Source: an uncultured Oscillospiraceae bacterium (GTDB lineage Bacteria > Bacillota_A > Clostridia > Oscillospirales > Oscillospiraceae). Taken from it: a stretch of 15,858 bases of DNA. The position numbers were made by a program, and so were the translations under genes. Where the stretch lies: positions 1 to 15,858 of the forward strand of contig CAAGIF010000153.1 in the NCBI GenBank assembly GCA_900769845.1. The letters are read 5' to 3'. A model generated the notes under the pieces. That model did not search any database, had not been told where the DNA came from, and was given only the letters and a program-made list of their open reading frames with translations. Shown in pieces: positions 1 to 7,397 of this stretch (position 1 is its first letter; the number at the start of each line of letters is the position of its first letter).

Positions 1-1161
1 GGGAGCAATGTATACGCCGTTGGCATCCTGCAGGGTTACAGTTCCATTGGTAATGGTCACAGTCCATGCAGAATCAGATTCGCCGGTAACAACCCAACCG
101 CCGTCAAAATGGCCCAGAATCTCTCCGTTGGAAGCAGTCAGAATGTATTTTCCGGTGGTCAGGCCTGCAGGGTTTTCTCCGCCAGCGGGTTCAGTGGGCT
201 GAGGCTCGGTGGGAGTAGTGGGAGTAGTAGGCGTAGTGGTGCTGCCCGCGCCATTGGAAGGCGTTGCCATGTTGGCGGGAACATCTGCGCCAAACATCAC
301 GAATGCCAACTCAGGATAGTCAACAAATACATTCCGGGTGCCGGTGATGGACTCGACAGAGTCATTACGGCCCAGTTCCCAGGTATCAACAGGGTCTTCT
401 TCCATCCACTTCAGCAGAACATCCCGGCTTTCGATGACGCCGGACTCGCCCCACATGCTGCCGGTATTGCCCCAGCGGACATACACAAACAGCAGGATAC
501 GGGCCACGTCGCCATGGAGGTTATACTTGCCGTTGGAAGGTTTATTGGGATCGTAGAAGCCACCGCTTTCACCGTAGGCAGTATTGCCCCGGCTACTATT
601 AATGCTGGAAGATGTGGGGCGGAGCATGATAATGTCATTTTCGCCCTGACCGGAGGCATCACCCTTGCTGTTAGGCCAGGTGTGTTCCCGGTTCCAGGTC
701 TTGCCGTTGTCCCAATCAGGACCGATTACCTTGCCGGAATAGAAGCAGGACATGGTGTTAATATTATTGTTTTGACAATCCGTATAAGCATACAGTCCCC
801 GGGTCTCGTTGTAGGTGGTGACATGAGAGTGATTCTTGGACATCAGGTCCTTCAGGGTCTTATACAGAGCGCTCTGGGGGACGGAGTTCACGCTTGCGGA
901 GCCGGAAAGCTGAGCAAGGGAACTGTAAGTAGTGTTGTTTTCCTCATAGAATGCTTCCGCATTCGGAGAGAGGAAGGTTGCGGTGGTACCACGGGTACCC
1001 CAGTTTTTGATAACATTGGATACTTTGGCATCCTGCAGAGGATTACCGGTTTGGTAATTGACAGTTGCTGCCTGGGCAGTTGTCTGAACACCGGGCAGCA
1101 TGCCGATACACAGAACCAAAGCCAGAAGCAGAGCCAATCCGCGTTTTGCAAACAGTTTCAT
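1..1161 (-). CDS. Secreted endonuclease I-family nuclease (C-terminus beyond the window)
   Basis: A 387-codon reading frame runs off the window start without a stop. It begins with a Sec signal peptide: a basic start, a long Leu/Ala core and an AQA-type cleavage site near residue 31. The nuclease core carries NREHTWPNSKG at about 157-167, matching the NREHxWP signature of the endonuclease I family (PF04231, extracellular DNase/RNase). H160 is the expected general base, and E159 and N188 (in INSSRGN) are the expected metal ligands. A Thr/Pro linker at about 312-335 leads to a small beta-type C-terminal domain, cut by the window edge. The usual D-L-H-x-L-R-P stretch reads DIIMLRP here, so its His is missing; other family members also vary there. 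Start: the Met at 1161 has GGAG nine bases upstream. An in-frame ATG at 1176 has a poorer site. Role (inferred): scavenging or degrading extracellular nucleic acid. The family is secure; specificity is not. Confidence 0.88.
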   Translation of the reverse strand, partial: MKLFAKRGLALLLALVLCIGMLPGVQTTAQAATVNYQTGNPLQDAKVSNVIKNWGTRGTTATFLSPNAEAFYEENNTTYSSLAQLSGSASVNSVPQSALYKTLKDLMSKNHSHVTTYNETRGLYAYTDCQNNNINTMSCFYSGKVIGPDWDNGKTWNREHTWPNSKGDASGQGENDIIMLRPTSSSINSSRGNTAYGESGGFYDPNKPSNGKYNLHGDVARILLFVYVRWGNTGSMWGESGVIESRDVLLKWMEEDPVDTWELGRNDSVESITGTRNVFVDYPELAFVMFGADVPANMATPSNGAGSTTTPTTPTTPTEPQPTEPAGGENPAGLTTGKYILTASNGEILGHFDGGWVVTGESDSAWTVTITNGTVTLQDANGVYIAP

Positions 1162-1213
1162 ATTGCGTTTCTCCATTTCTCTGTAGTTCGGGAACTAAAT
1201 TCTCGCATTTATC

Positions 1214-1243
1214 ATCTTACCATATCCTGTATACAATTATCAA
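1214..1243 (-). promoter_or_regulatory. Putative sigma-A promoter of the secreted nuclease
   Basis: On the minus strand, TTGATA (1238-1243) and TAAGAT (1214-1219) are 18 bases apart, about 50 bases upstream of the nuclease start. The -35 matches consensus 5/6 and the -10 4/6, so this is a moderate call. Confidence 0.45.
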
Positions 1244-1300
1244 TAGACATTCCCCATAAAATATTGCATTCTATCATGTGCGATGTGCCGTTTCCGTGCA

Positions 1301-1334
1301 AAAATCCATCCGGTTTTTAAGCCGGATGGATTTT
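1301..1334 (-). terminator. Rho-independent terminator after the DUF5722-like gene
   Basis: A perfect 13-bp inverted repeat (1301-1313 with 1322-1334, loop 8) lies just past the stop of the large secreted-protein gene. On the minus strand it is followed by TTTTT. It separates that gene from the nuclease gene downstream, so the two are probably not co-transcribed. Confidence 0.88.
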
Positions 1335-1356
1335 ATGTCAGCAGAATGCGCAATCA

Positions 1357-4300
1357 TCAGCTCCAGCAACTGTACCAGCCGATACCCTGGTATTCCCAGC
1401 CAATGCTGATCAGAAAATCTCTTTCCTCGATACTTGCGGTAAAGTGGTATGCGCCCCGGGTGGCGTTAGGGTTATGAAGCCGGTACTGAGGCACTTCCGT
1501 ATCAAATCCGGAATTAAAAGCGATTCCCTCGTAGTTCCAGCCCTCGGCAAGGAGCCGATCCTTTTCTGCTTTATCCATGGTATACAGATGCTCGCCGCTG
1601 ACGCGGTCATACAGACGATAAACCGGATCGCCGGTGGTCAGGGGGAACGTAAAGCCCACGCCCTCATACTGCCAGCCCGCACTCACCAGGAAATCCCGTT
1701 CCTCGGCAGAGCCGGTGTAGAAATGTTCACCGGAATTGGGATCGTACATACGGAACATATTAACTGTGGGGCGGCTGGTGTACAGTTCCCGGACTGTTCC
1801 ACAGGTATCGCAGGTCACATCCGTATCGCCGGAGTAGATATGCCCTGGTGGCGGAATTAATCGCTGGGCAACGATAGTCTGTCCGCAGAACTCGCAGTAA
1901 CTACCCCGGGTCAGCCCGTCTGTGACACAGCCCGGCGCCACTGCTGCCAGCTCCTTCTCCGCATGGTTCGTACAGGGATAGACCGGCGGCTGCATATCTT
2001 CAGGCTGAATGCCGCTGATGGTTCTGCCCTCTTCAATGCCGGCCTTCAGATAATGCATGTAGTAGGCTGCCCAGTCATCTCCCAGATGAGGACGCAGGTC
2101 ACCGTTCATCTTGGCATAGGCCAGAACATTGAAATCACCGATGCCTTGCAGAGCGTAGCGCATACCTTTGGTCACAAAGTGCTTCAGCAGCGCCTCGGGA
2201 TCCGTACCCACTTCCCGAACTGCCATGGGATTATTTTCCAGATAGTATCCGTAGGAATATACCGGTGCGTAATCCACGCCGTCGTAGATAGTGGGATAGT
2301 TGCCTTCAATGGTGAATGTCCCGGAAACCACACCGGCGTAATTTCCGATGCCGACTACTACGATCTTGCCATTGCCCGGGGCAACATTGTCATGGTAGAT
2401 CACATCGTAGTCCCGGTGTTGGGTCAGAGTATCCCCGGCGAGCTTAACCGTTACCTGGGGCTCGATGGCATTTCCCGTATGCCTGAAGTTCTTCTGATAG
2501 CTAAGCTGAGCAGAAGACAAATCATTGGTTTTCTTTTCCATTACCGGCATGGGAGATTTTCCAGAAACCTCCGATGCCGCCCGGGTATTGTATACAGTGA
2601 AGGTTCCTGCAAAGGATTGGCTTTCCCCGTGCTGGCGGACCATAACCTGGATTTCATCCAATGCTTTTCTCCCTTCCCAGGCAGAAAGATCCAGGCACAG
2701 GGTTTCCTTCTCCCCTGCCAGCAAAATACATGCTCCGTCAAACACATCGTTACCGCTGCGAAGGCGAATCTTTACCTCCAGCTCCTGACCGGCATTCCCC
2801 GCCTCCATGGGTTTGAAATGGACATCCATGACAAGATAGGGTTTCTCCGCCAAATTCAGGGGACTATCGAGCCGATTCTTAATCACCTGGTAGTCCATAT
2901 AATAAGCAAAGGAATTCGCCACCGCTGTTCCGCCGGGATAATGAACGGGCTCATAGTCAAAGGGGCCGATGTCGAATACATTCCATCCGGTTTCCCATTT
3001 GTCCAGCATCACATCCGCGATCATTTCGATGTCCGAGGTGCCGGTGACCATGTAGAGGACGCCTTCTGTCCGCTGGCCCATTTCCGCAAATACCGCCGGA
3101 TTCCAGCCGGGTACCGCCTGGGCCCAATCGGTAATATTCAGCACGACCTTGGCAAATTCCGTGTATTCCAGGGATTGGGGCGTATCGATGTACTTATAAA
3201 CCGTATAGGCAAATTTTTCCGTGCCGGCGGCTCCGGTTTCGTTTGCATTGCGAATGCCGAACTTAAAGTATGGCGTTCCCTCGTCTTCGTCACAGTGGCA
3301 GCGCAGCAGGAATGCATCCACATCCTTGTTCATTTCTGCGATGTAATATGCCAGGGCAATATTCGCTGCCTGCTTTACTTCGTTTTGTCCGGTGATATTG
3401 GAGTAAGAGGTATATCCCTGTTCTCCAAGAAGGATACTTCTGATTTCGCCTCTGGGATTTCTCATGTGGCTGTTGTGGAAGTAATCCGTCAGAACACTGA
3501 TATTCTTCATGGTGATGATGGGAGTGGAAACGGAGTTCGTCACCGCGCCGGCAGACACGCTGTTTCCGTACTGATCCACGGAACTCTTTCCGTCATTGAG
3601 GATATCTGCGTCGTTCATGGGGAAGGAGTAGGGATGGTAGGACAGACCCCAGTCAATATCGCCCTGGGCCCGGGCATAGGCGCTGAACTTATCCAGAAAG
3701 CCCTTTCCACCGTAATCTCCGGTGCTGTCCTCCGTGTTCCAGCGGTGCTGCAGGCAGATGTAGACATTGGCATTGCCGCACCCGCTTTTCACTGCGGTAT
3801 AGAATACCCGGAAGGACTGCAGATACTCCTGAACAAAGGTATCCGCATTCTGGGGACCCATATAGTAATACTGCAGATTATCGTTGACCTCATTACCCAG
3901 AATCCAGTTATCCACCTTACCCCGGGCATCGGGACCGCCATTATACCGTTCCGCCAGGAAATGTACCGCAGCCGCCACCGTTTCCAGGCCTTCCGGCGTG
4001 GAGGTGTTTACTGCGTAGTTCACCGTACCGTCCCGTCTGGAAACGCCGGGATGGAGCAGGTATTCGTACCCCTCCCTGTACTCATTCAGCAAAGAAATCG
4101 TGATGGCAATACCGGCTTTTGTCATGTTGCCGATCCGCACATCATAGTCATTGACCGTGGATGTGTAGTAGTAGGTTTTCCCGTTGTATGTATGGGAAAT
4201 CTCTGTGGGAGTGTTGCTGATGAAATCCGCGAATACAATGTTAAAATATCCCTGCTTGATACCCAGCTCCTCCACATCCGTGGGAATGGAAAGCGTCATG

Positions 4301-4758
4301 TGGATACCCTTCTTGGAGGCCGCCGCAACGCGTTCGCCGCAGGCGGGAGATACCCGCTCCGGATTGGTGATAAAGCTGCCGCCAGTAACCGGGGTATACT
4401 TACCGCCAACCCTAACACCGGCGTAGAATTTGCTGTAAAGCAGAGATTGCGCCGTATTGTTCCTTAAATCCAGTGTAAAGCTATGGGCCTGCCCGGGATT
4501 ATAGGGCAGGGATGCCACCGGGGTTTGCTCTGCAATGCTGTCCACATAGGTAGGTACGCAGAACAGATAGATCCTGCCGTCATCCGTTGGGATCCCGGTT
4601 TCCAGATTCGCTGTAATTGCCACTTTGGCCGCATCTGTCTGGTCAATTACGCATACCAGGGTATTCTCCCCAGCCGCCTGAGCTCCGTGCGCGGGCAGCA
4701 TGCCCAGCAGCAGAAAAGCTGTAACCAGCAGAGCTGTTATTCGTCGATTTGCGCGCAT
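1357..4758 (-). CDS. Secreted multidomain DUF5722-like putative glycoside hydrolase with C-terminal DUF5648 repeats
   Basis: This is an 1133-residue extracellular protein. A signal peptide covers about 1-28 (AQA cleavage motif). Residues about 130-600 resemble DUF5722, a TIM-barrel family thought to be glycoside hydrolases. Two carboxylates sit where a retaining clan-A enzyme has acid/base and nucleophile: E290 in WILGNEVN and E446 in LLGEQGYTS, with SYHPYSFP at about 373-380 between them. A beta-sandwich-like, possibly carbohydrate-binding stretch follows (about 600-725), then an MBG/Ig-like module (745-818) and a surface-protein repeat rich in Tyr/Asn (about 825-912). A cysteine-rich segment (C929, C944, C955/C958, C983/C986) may bind metal or form disulfides. 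Three tandem DUF5648-type repeats (about 1000-1133; R-x-Y and E/Y-H-F/L-Y-T followed by GW-x-Y-x-G) end the protein and probably bind the cell wall or glycans. Start: ATG at 4758 with AGGAGG nine bases upstream. Substrate unknown; catalytic role inferred from motifs. Confidence 0.85.
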   Translation of the reverse strand: MRANRRITALLVTAFLLLGMLPAHGAQAAGENTLVCVIDQTDAAKVAITANLETGIPTDDGRIYLFCVPTYVDSIAEQTPVASLPYNPGQAHSFTLDLRNNTAQSLLYSKFYAGVRVGGKYTPVTGGSFITNPERVSPACGERVAAASKKGIHMTLSIPTDVEELGIKQGYFNIVFADFISNTPTEISHTYNGKTYYYTSTVNDYDVRIGNMTKAGIAITISLLNEYREGYEYLLHPGVSRRDGTVNYAVNTSTPEGLETVAAAVHFLAERYNGGPDARGKVDNWILGNEVNDNLQYYYMGPQNADTFVQEYLQSFRVFYTAVKSGCGNANVYICLQHRWNTEDSTGDYGGKGFLDKFSAYARAQGDIDWGLSYHPYSFPMNDADILNDGKSSVDQYGNSVSAGAVTNSVSTPIITMKNISVLTDYFHNSHMRNPRGEIRSILLGEQGYTSYSNITGQNEVKQAANIALAYYIAEMNKDVDAFLLRCHCDEDEGTPYFKFGIRNANETGAAGTEKFAYTVYKYIDTPQSLEYTEFAKVVLNITDWAQAVPGWNPAVFAEMGQRTEGVLYMVTGTSDIEMIADVMLDKWETGWNVFDIGPFDYEPVHYPGGTAVANSFAYYMDYQVIKNRLDSPLNLAEKPYLVMDVHFKPMEAGNAGQELEVKIRLRSGNDVFDGACILLAGEKETLCLDLSAWEGRKALDEIQVMVRQHGESQSFAGTFTVYNTRAASEVSGKSPMPVMEKKTNDLSSAQLSYQKNFRHTGNAIEPQVTVKLAGDTLTQHRDYDVIYHDNVAPGNGKIVVVGIGNYAGVVSGTFTIEGNYPTIYDGVDYAPVYSYGYYLENNPMAVREVGTDPEALLKHFVTKGMRYALQGIGDFNVLAYAKMNGDLRPHLGDDWAAYYMHYLKAGIEEGRTISGIQPEDMQPPVYPCTNHAEKELAAVAPGCVTDGLTRGSYCEFCGQTIVAQRLIPPPGHIYSGDTDVTCDTCGTVRELYTSRPTVNMFRMYDPNSGEHFYTGSAEERDFLVSAGWQYEGVGFTFPLTTGDPVYRLYDRVSGEHLYTMDKAEKDRLLAEGWNYEGIAFNSGFDTEVPQYRLHNPNATRGAYHFTASIEERDFLISIGWEYQGIGWYSCWS

Positions 4759-4786
4759 AAATAACTCCCTCCTGAATGGAATTTTT

Positions 4787-4792
4787 ATTATA
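4787..4792 (-). promoter_or_regulatory. Possible -10 element for the DUF5722-like gene
   Basis: A perfect minus-strand TATAAT lies about 28 bases upstream of the start codon. No recognisable -35 lies 16-18 bases further upstream, so this promoter is weakly supported. Confidence 0.35.
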
Positions 4793-5019
4793 ATAGCACA
4801 TTTCGCCGGATTTTCCTAGTTACTTTCCGGATTCCCAGAGAAATTACGCAACTCAAAAGGTTATTAAAAACAGGCGGAAGCCTTACCATCAGGGCTATTT
4901 TGTATTATTTCTCACGGAAAAATATTGATATTTGTGCATATTGAATAAATTTCAAACCTTATTTTCGGCACTCCAAATGCAGATTTTACAATTTATTTTA
5001 TCCCGTCCCGGCTTTTCTG

Positions 5020-5028
5020 TGCTATAAT
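5020..5028 (+). promoter_or_regulatory. Extended -10 promoter of the CBS-domain gene
   Basis: TGC-TATAAT matches the extended -10 motif TGnTATAAT, about 55 bases upstream of the start codon. No good -35 is present, as is usual for extended -10 promoters. Confidence 0.55.
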
Positions 5029-5083
5029 AATATTGGTGACAGGGAGTCCGTTCCCTTTTAAAAAGCACCGCAAAGGAGATCCT

Positions 5084-5497
5084 ATGAATAATATATTGTT
5101 TTTTCTGACGCCCAAGGCCATGTGTGCATTTCTGTATGACGACTACACCATTCGCCAAGCTTTGGAGAAAATGGAAGCCTCTGGCTTCAATGCGCTGCCG
5201 ATCCTTAATCGGCGGGGCGAGTATCGCGGGACCCTGTCCGAAGGGGATCTGCTGTGGGCTGTGAAGAATATGTGTTATATGGATATGCGCCAGGCAGAAG
5301 CCCATAAAATCATGGAAATCACCCGCAGTAAAAACTATCTGGCCGTTAAGGTCACCACCTCCATGCAGGACCTGATCGACCGCGCGATCCATCAGAATTT
5401 CGTTCCCGTTGTGGATGATAAGGATACATTCATCGGCATCGTCACCCGCAAAGCAATCATCAAATACTGTCAGCAGCGCCTGTTTTCCGAGGATTGA
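5084..5497 (+). CDS. Stand-alone two-CBS-domain protein
   Basis: The 137-residue protein consists almost only of a CBS pair: CBS1 at about 9-62 (YTIRQALEKM, then ALPILNRRGEYRGTLSEGDLL) and CBS2 at about 83-131 (FVPVVDDKDTFIGIVTRKAII). No enzyme, transporter or membrane domain is attached. CBS pairs bind adenosine ligands such as AMP, ATP or c-di-AMP. The size recalls the Firmicutes c-di-AMP receptor DarB/CbpB, but identity is too low by eye to assign that name. It presumably senses a nucleotide and regulates a partner protein in the cytoplasm. Start: the ATG at 5084 has AAAGGAG six bases upstream. The frame is open to 5033, but no better start lies there. The gene is monocistronic, bounded by its own promoter and a strong terminator. 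Confidence 0.88.
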   Translation: MNNILFFLTPKAMCAFLYDDYTIRQALEKMEASGFNALPILNRRGEYRGTLSEGDLLWAVKNMCYMDMRQAEAHKIMEITRSKNYLAVKVTTSMQDLIDRAIHQNFVPVVDDKDTFIGIVTRKAIIKYCQQRLFSED

Positions 5498-5512
5498 CCG
5501 CTACATACCCCG

Positions 5513-5545
5513 CCGGAGCATCGTACCGATGCTCCGGTTTCTTTC
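5513..5545 (+). terminator. Rho-independent terminator after the CBS-domain gene
   Basis: An 11-bp perfect GC-rich stem (5513-5523 with 5527-5537, loop TAC) is followed by TTTCTTT. It lies 16 bases past the stop codon and isolates the CBS gene from the operon that follows. Confidence 0.9.
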
Positions 5546-5564
5546 ACCGTCATGCGGAATCCGG

Positions 5565-5593
5565 TTGCAAAGAAATGAAACAATTGCTATAAT
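5565..5593 (+). promoter_or_regulatory. Sigma-A promoter of the six-gene operon
   Basis: TTGCAA (5565-5570) and TATAAT (5588-5593) are 17 bases apart, and TGC precedes the -10, making it extended. It lies about 30 bases upstream of the first gene and is the only clear promoter found for 5622-10068. Confidence 0.8.
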
Positions 5594-5621
5594 AGAGAAG
5601 ATTTCACCCGGAGGAACATAC

Positions 5622-6275
5622 ATGGACGACGAAAAGCTGAAACTCTATATCGGCAAAAACATAGCCACCTACCGCAAGTGCGCCGGTCTGACCCAGTCCG
5701 GTCTTGCGGAAAAACTGAATTATTCCGACAAAGCCGTATCCAAATGGGAACGGGGAGAATCTATCCCCGATGTGATCACGCTGGTTGGTCTCGCCCGGCA
5801 GTTCGATGTCAGCATGGAAGAGCTGCTGCGCGACCCGGATGCGTTGCCTGCCGATCCCGGTAATCTGGAACGGGTCATGTCCAGAGTTTCGGAAAAAGCC
5901 CTGAAACGAAAGGCAAACAAAGGGATCATTCTTGCCCTTTCTTCCATTCTGTGCTGGTTCGTGGCGCTGCTGTTTTTTGTGGTGGTGTCCTCTTTTGATA
6001 TTCCCTATTGCTGGCTTCCTTTCTTCTATGCCATTCCGGCCAATGCCATCGTATTGCTGAGTCTTCGCTCCGCATGGCGGGATTTCCGGTGGAACCGGGC
6101 GCTCATCAGCATTATCATGTGGGGCAGCCTGATGGGCATCCATGTAACCATGCTGACCCTTCTGGACTTTAATATGTGGAAACTGTACCTTCTGGGGATT
6201 CCTGGACAAATTGCCATTTTGCTCTGGTTTCGCCTATACCGGAATGTCCGCAGCGCCCCGGCAGAAAGGGAGTAA
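5622..6275 (+). CDS. Membrane-anchored XRE-family transcriptional regulator
   Basis: The 217-residue protein has an XRE/Cro-type helix-turn-helix at about 5-70. The pattern GLTQSGLAEKL...SDKAVSKWERGESIPD is diagnostic for this family. A basic linker (about 90-100) is followed by about four hydrophobic helices (101-122, 131-149, 160-181, 187-206) and a charged C-terminus. It is therefore probably a cytoplasmic DNA-binding head tethered to the membrane, a layout common in Firmicutes that is often self-regulating. Start: the ATG at 5622 has GGAGG seven bases upstream. The frame is open further upstream, but that stretch covers the promoter and terminator. It is the first gene of a six-gene operon, so it may control the cluster. 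The signal sensed is unknown. Confidence 0.9.
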   Translation: MDDEKLKLYIGKNIATYRKCAGLTQSGLAEKLNYSDKAVSKWERGESIPDVITLVGLARQFDVSMEELLRDPDALPADPGNLERVMSRVSEKALKRKANKGIILALSSILCWFVALLFFVVVSSFDIPYCWLPFFYAIPANAIVLLSLRSAWRDFRWNRALISIIMWGSLMGIHVTMLTLLDFNMWKLYLLGIPGQIAILLWFRLYRNVRSAPAERE

Positions 6276-6279
6276 ATTT

Positions 6280-6810
6280 ATGGACAAACATGAACTTCGT
6301 CAATCTATCCGCGCCCGCAAACGGGCAATGACAGCCCAGCAAATTGAAGAAAAGAGCAAGCAGCTCCAGGAACTGTTTTTAAATACAGAAGCGTACCGAA
6401 ATGCCAAAACCATATACGGGTACCTTCCTTATAACCAGGAGGTACGCACCGCTCCCATTCTCCAGCAGGCGCTGGACGACGGCAAAGCCGTTGCCATCGC
6501 CAAATGCTATGACCGGGAAATGCGTTTCGTTCTGGTGGATAACCTTCAGTGCATGGATCCAGCCTCCCGGATTCCCCAGCCTCTTGCGGATGCGCCTGTT
6601 GGACAGGACCCAACCGCCCTTGTGCTGATGCCCGGCATGGCTTTCACCGCGCAGGGCCAACGAATGGGCTACGGCGGAGGATTCTACGACCGGTTCCTGG
6701 CTGCAGAACCGGAGCATCCAACAGTAGCCCTTTGTTTTGATTTTCAGATGGTGGATCAGATCCCAACAGAGGAATTTGATATTCCCGTGGATCTGGTTCT
6801 GTGGGCATAG
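6280..6810 (+). CDS. 5-formyltetrahydrofolate cyclo-ligase
   Basis: This 176-residue protein belongs to the 5-FCL/MTHFS family. It performs the ATP-dependent conversion of 5-formyl-THF to 5,10-methenyl-THF and so returns stored folate to the one-carbon pool. The family signature MGYGGGFYDR lies at about 129-138 and the N-terminus has the typical R-x-x-x-R-A-x-M-T layout (KRAMTAQQI). Preceding segments LPYNQEV (about 49-55) and LVLMPGMAF (about 114-122) fit the family. Length is normal. The start lies four bases after the stop of the XRE gene, with AAAGGGAG overlapping that stop region. Clostridia commonly place this gene among unrelated neighbours, so its presence need not define the operon's function. 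The gene is often called fau, ygfA or yqgN. Confidence 0.93.
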   Translation: MDKHELRQSIRARKRAMTAQQIEEKSKQLQELFLNTEAYRNAKTIYGYLPYNQEVRTAPILQQALDDGKAVAIAKCYDREMRFVLVDNLQCMDPASRIPQPLADAPVGQDPTALVLMPGMAFTAQGQRMGYGGGFYDRFLAAEPEHPTVALCFDFQMVDQIPTEEFDIPVDLVLWA

Positions 6811-6822
6811 GGAGGAACTGTC

Positions 6823-7395
6823 ATGAAACTCGTGAGCACGCTTCTTTTGGCCGGAATCGTTTTCGGTCTGTGCTATCTGATTGACAAAGGTTTTCAGAAG
6901 CTGTTTCGAAACCGGAAGCAGCACCAATCCGGAAAGTCCGTTCGTCTGAACCGTAATTTCGGCATCACCGCTGTGCTGCTTTGCTTCATCGGCGCCGTTT
7001 CCGTCATTACCAGCGGATTTCAGCCGGGTGTCCTGCTTTTTGGCGGCGCTGCCGTTCTGTTGGGCGGACTGGTTGTGTGCCTATATCTTCTTCAATTCGG
7101 CATTTACTACGATGAAGAAGGTATCCTTGTTACCACACTGGGAAAACCCTCTGTTACCTACGCATACCGGGATATTCTGGGGCAGCGGCTGTATGTGGTT
7201 ACCGGAAAGAGCATCGTGGTGGAGCTGCATATGGCAAACGGAAAAACCGTAGCTGTTCAGACCAATATGGAGGGCGCCTACGGATTTCTGGACGAGGCTT
7301 TCTCCCGTTGGTGCAGCCAGACCGGGAGAGATCCGGATACCTGCGACTTCCACGACCCGGCTAATCACCTATGGTTTCCCAAGACGGAGGACTGA
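6823..7395 (+). CDS. Membrane protein with a PH-like domain (DUF6560-like)
   Basis: The 190-residue protein starts with a hydrophobic helix (about 4-21) and a basic loop. A pair of membrane segments follows (about 47-65 and 69-91). The C-terminal ~100 residues are a soluble beta-rich domain (IYYDEEGILVTT...YRDILGQRL...GKTVAVQTN), with the strand pattern of bacterial PH-like/DUF6560-type domains. No catalytic motif is visible. GGAGG lies seven bases upstream of the ATG, 12 bases after the preceding stop. Function unknown. The family label is from recollection and less certain than the topology. Membrane placement fits the first and last operon genes, which are also envelope-associated. Confidence 0.78.
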   Translation: MKLVSTLLLAGIVFGLCYLIDKGFQKLFRNRKQHQSGKSVRLNRNFGITAVLLCFIGAVSVITSGFQPGVLLFGGAAVLLGGLVVCLYLLQFGIYYDEEGILVTTLGKPSVTYAYRDILGQRLYVVTGKSIVVELHMANGKTVAVQTNMEGAYGFLDEAFSRWCSQTGRDPDTCDFHDPANHLWFPKTED

Positions 7396-7397
7396 CT

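Larger units (their letters stand above)
4759..5083. other. AT-rich divergent intergenic region
   Basis: This gene-free stretch separates the divergent DUF5722-like and CBS-domain genes. It carries a TATAAT on the minus strand (4787-4792) and an extended -10 on the plus strand (5020-5028). A weak 6-bp hairpin around 4880-4897 (AGCC/GGCT core) precedes a T-rich run, but no plus-strand gene ends there. No convincing ORF or RNA gene was seen. Confidence 0.6.

Noticed and set aside
312..340. Short Thr/Pro-coding repeats on the minus strand near 200-235, considered as a tandem repeat element
   Set aside because: They encode the Thr/Pro linker of the secreted nuclease and need no separate explanation.
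109..1320. 403-codon plus-strand open frame
   Set aside because: Antisense to the secreted nuclease, whose signal peptide and NREH motif are clear. The plus-strand translation shows no domain.
2970..2976. TGTCGAA core resembling a Spo0A box
   Set aside because: It lies deep inside the coding sequence of the DUF5722-like gene, far from any promoter. About two such cores are expected by chance in a window of this size on both strands.
1963..4467. Long open frame (834 codons) on the plus strand
   Set aside because: It is fully antisense to the DUF5722-like gene. It has no recognisable family motif or good ribosome site, and long antisense frames are expected here from the codon bias of the real gene.
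4880..4897. Weak hairpin before a T-rich run, terminator-like
   Set aside because: No plus-strand gene ends upstream, and the 6-bp stem includes a G-T pair.
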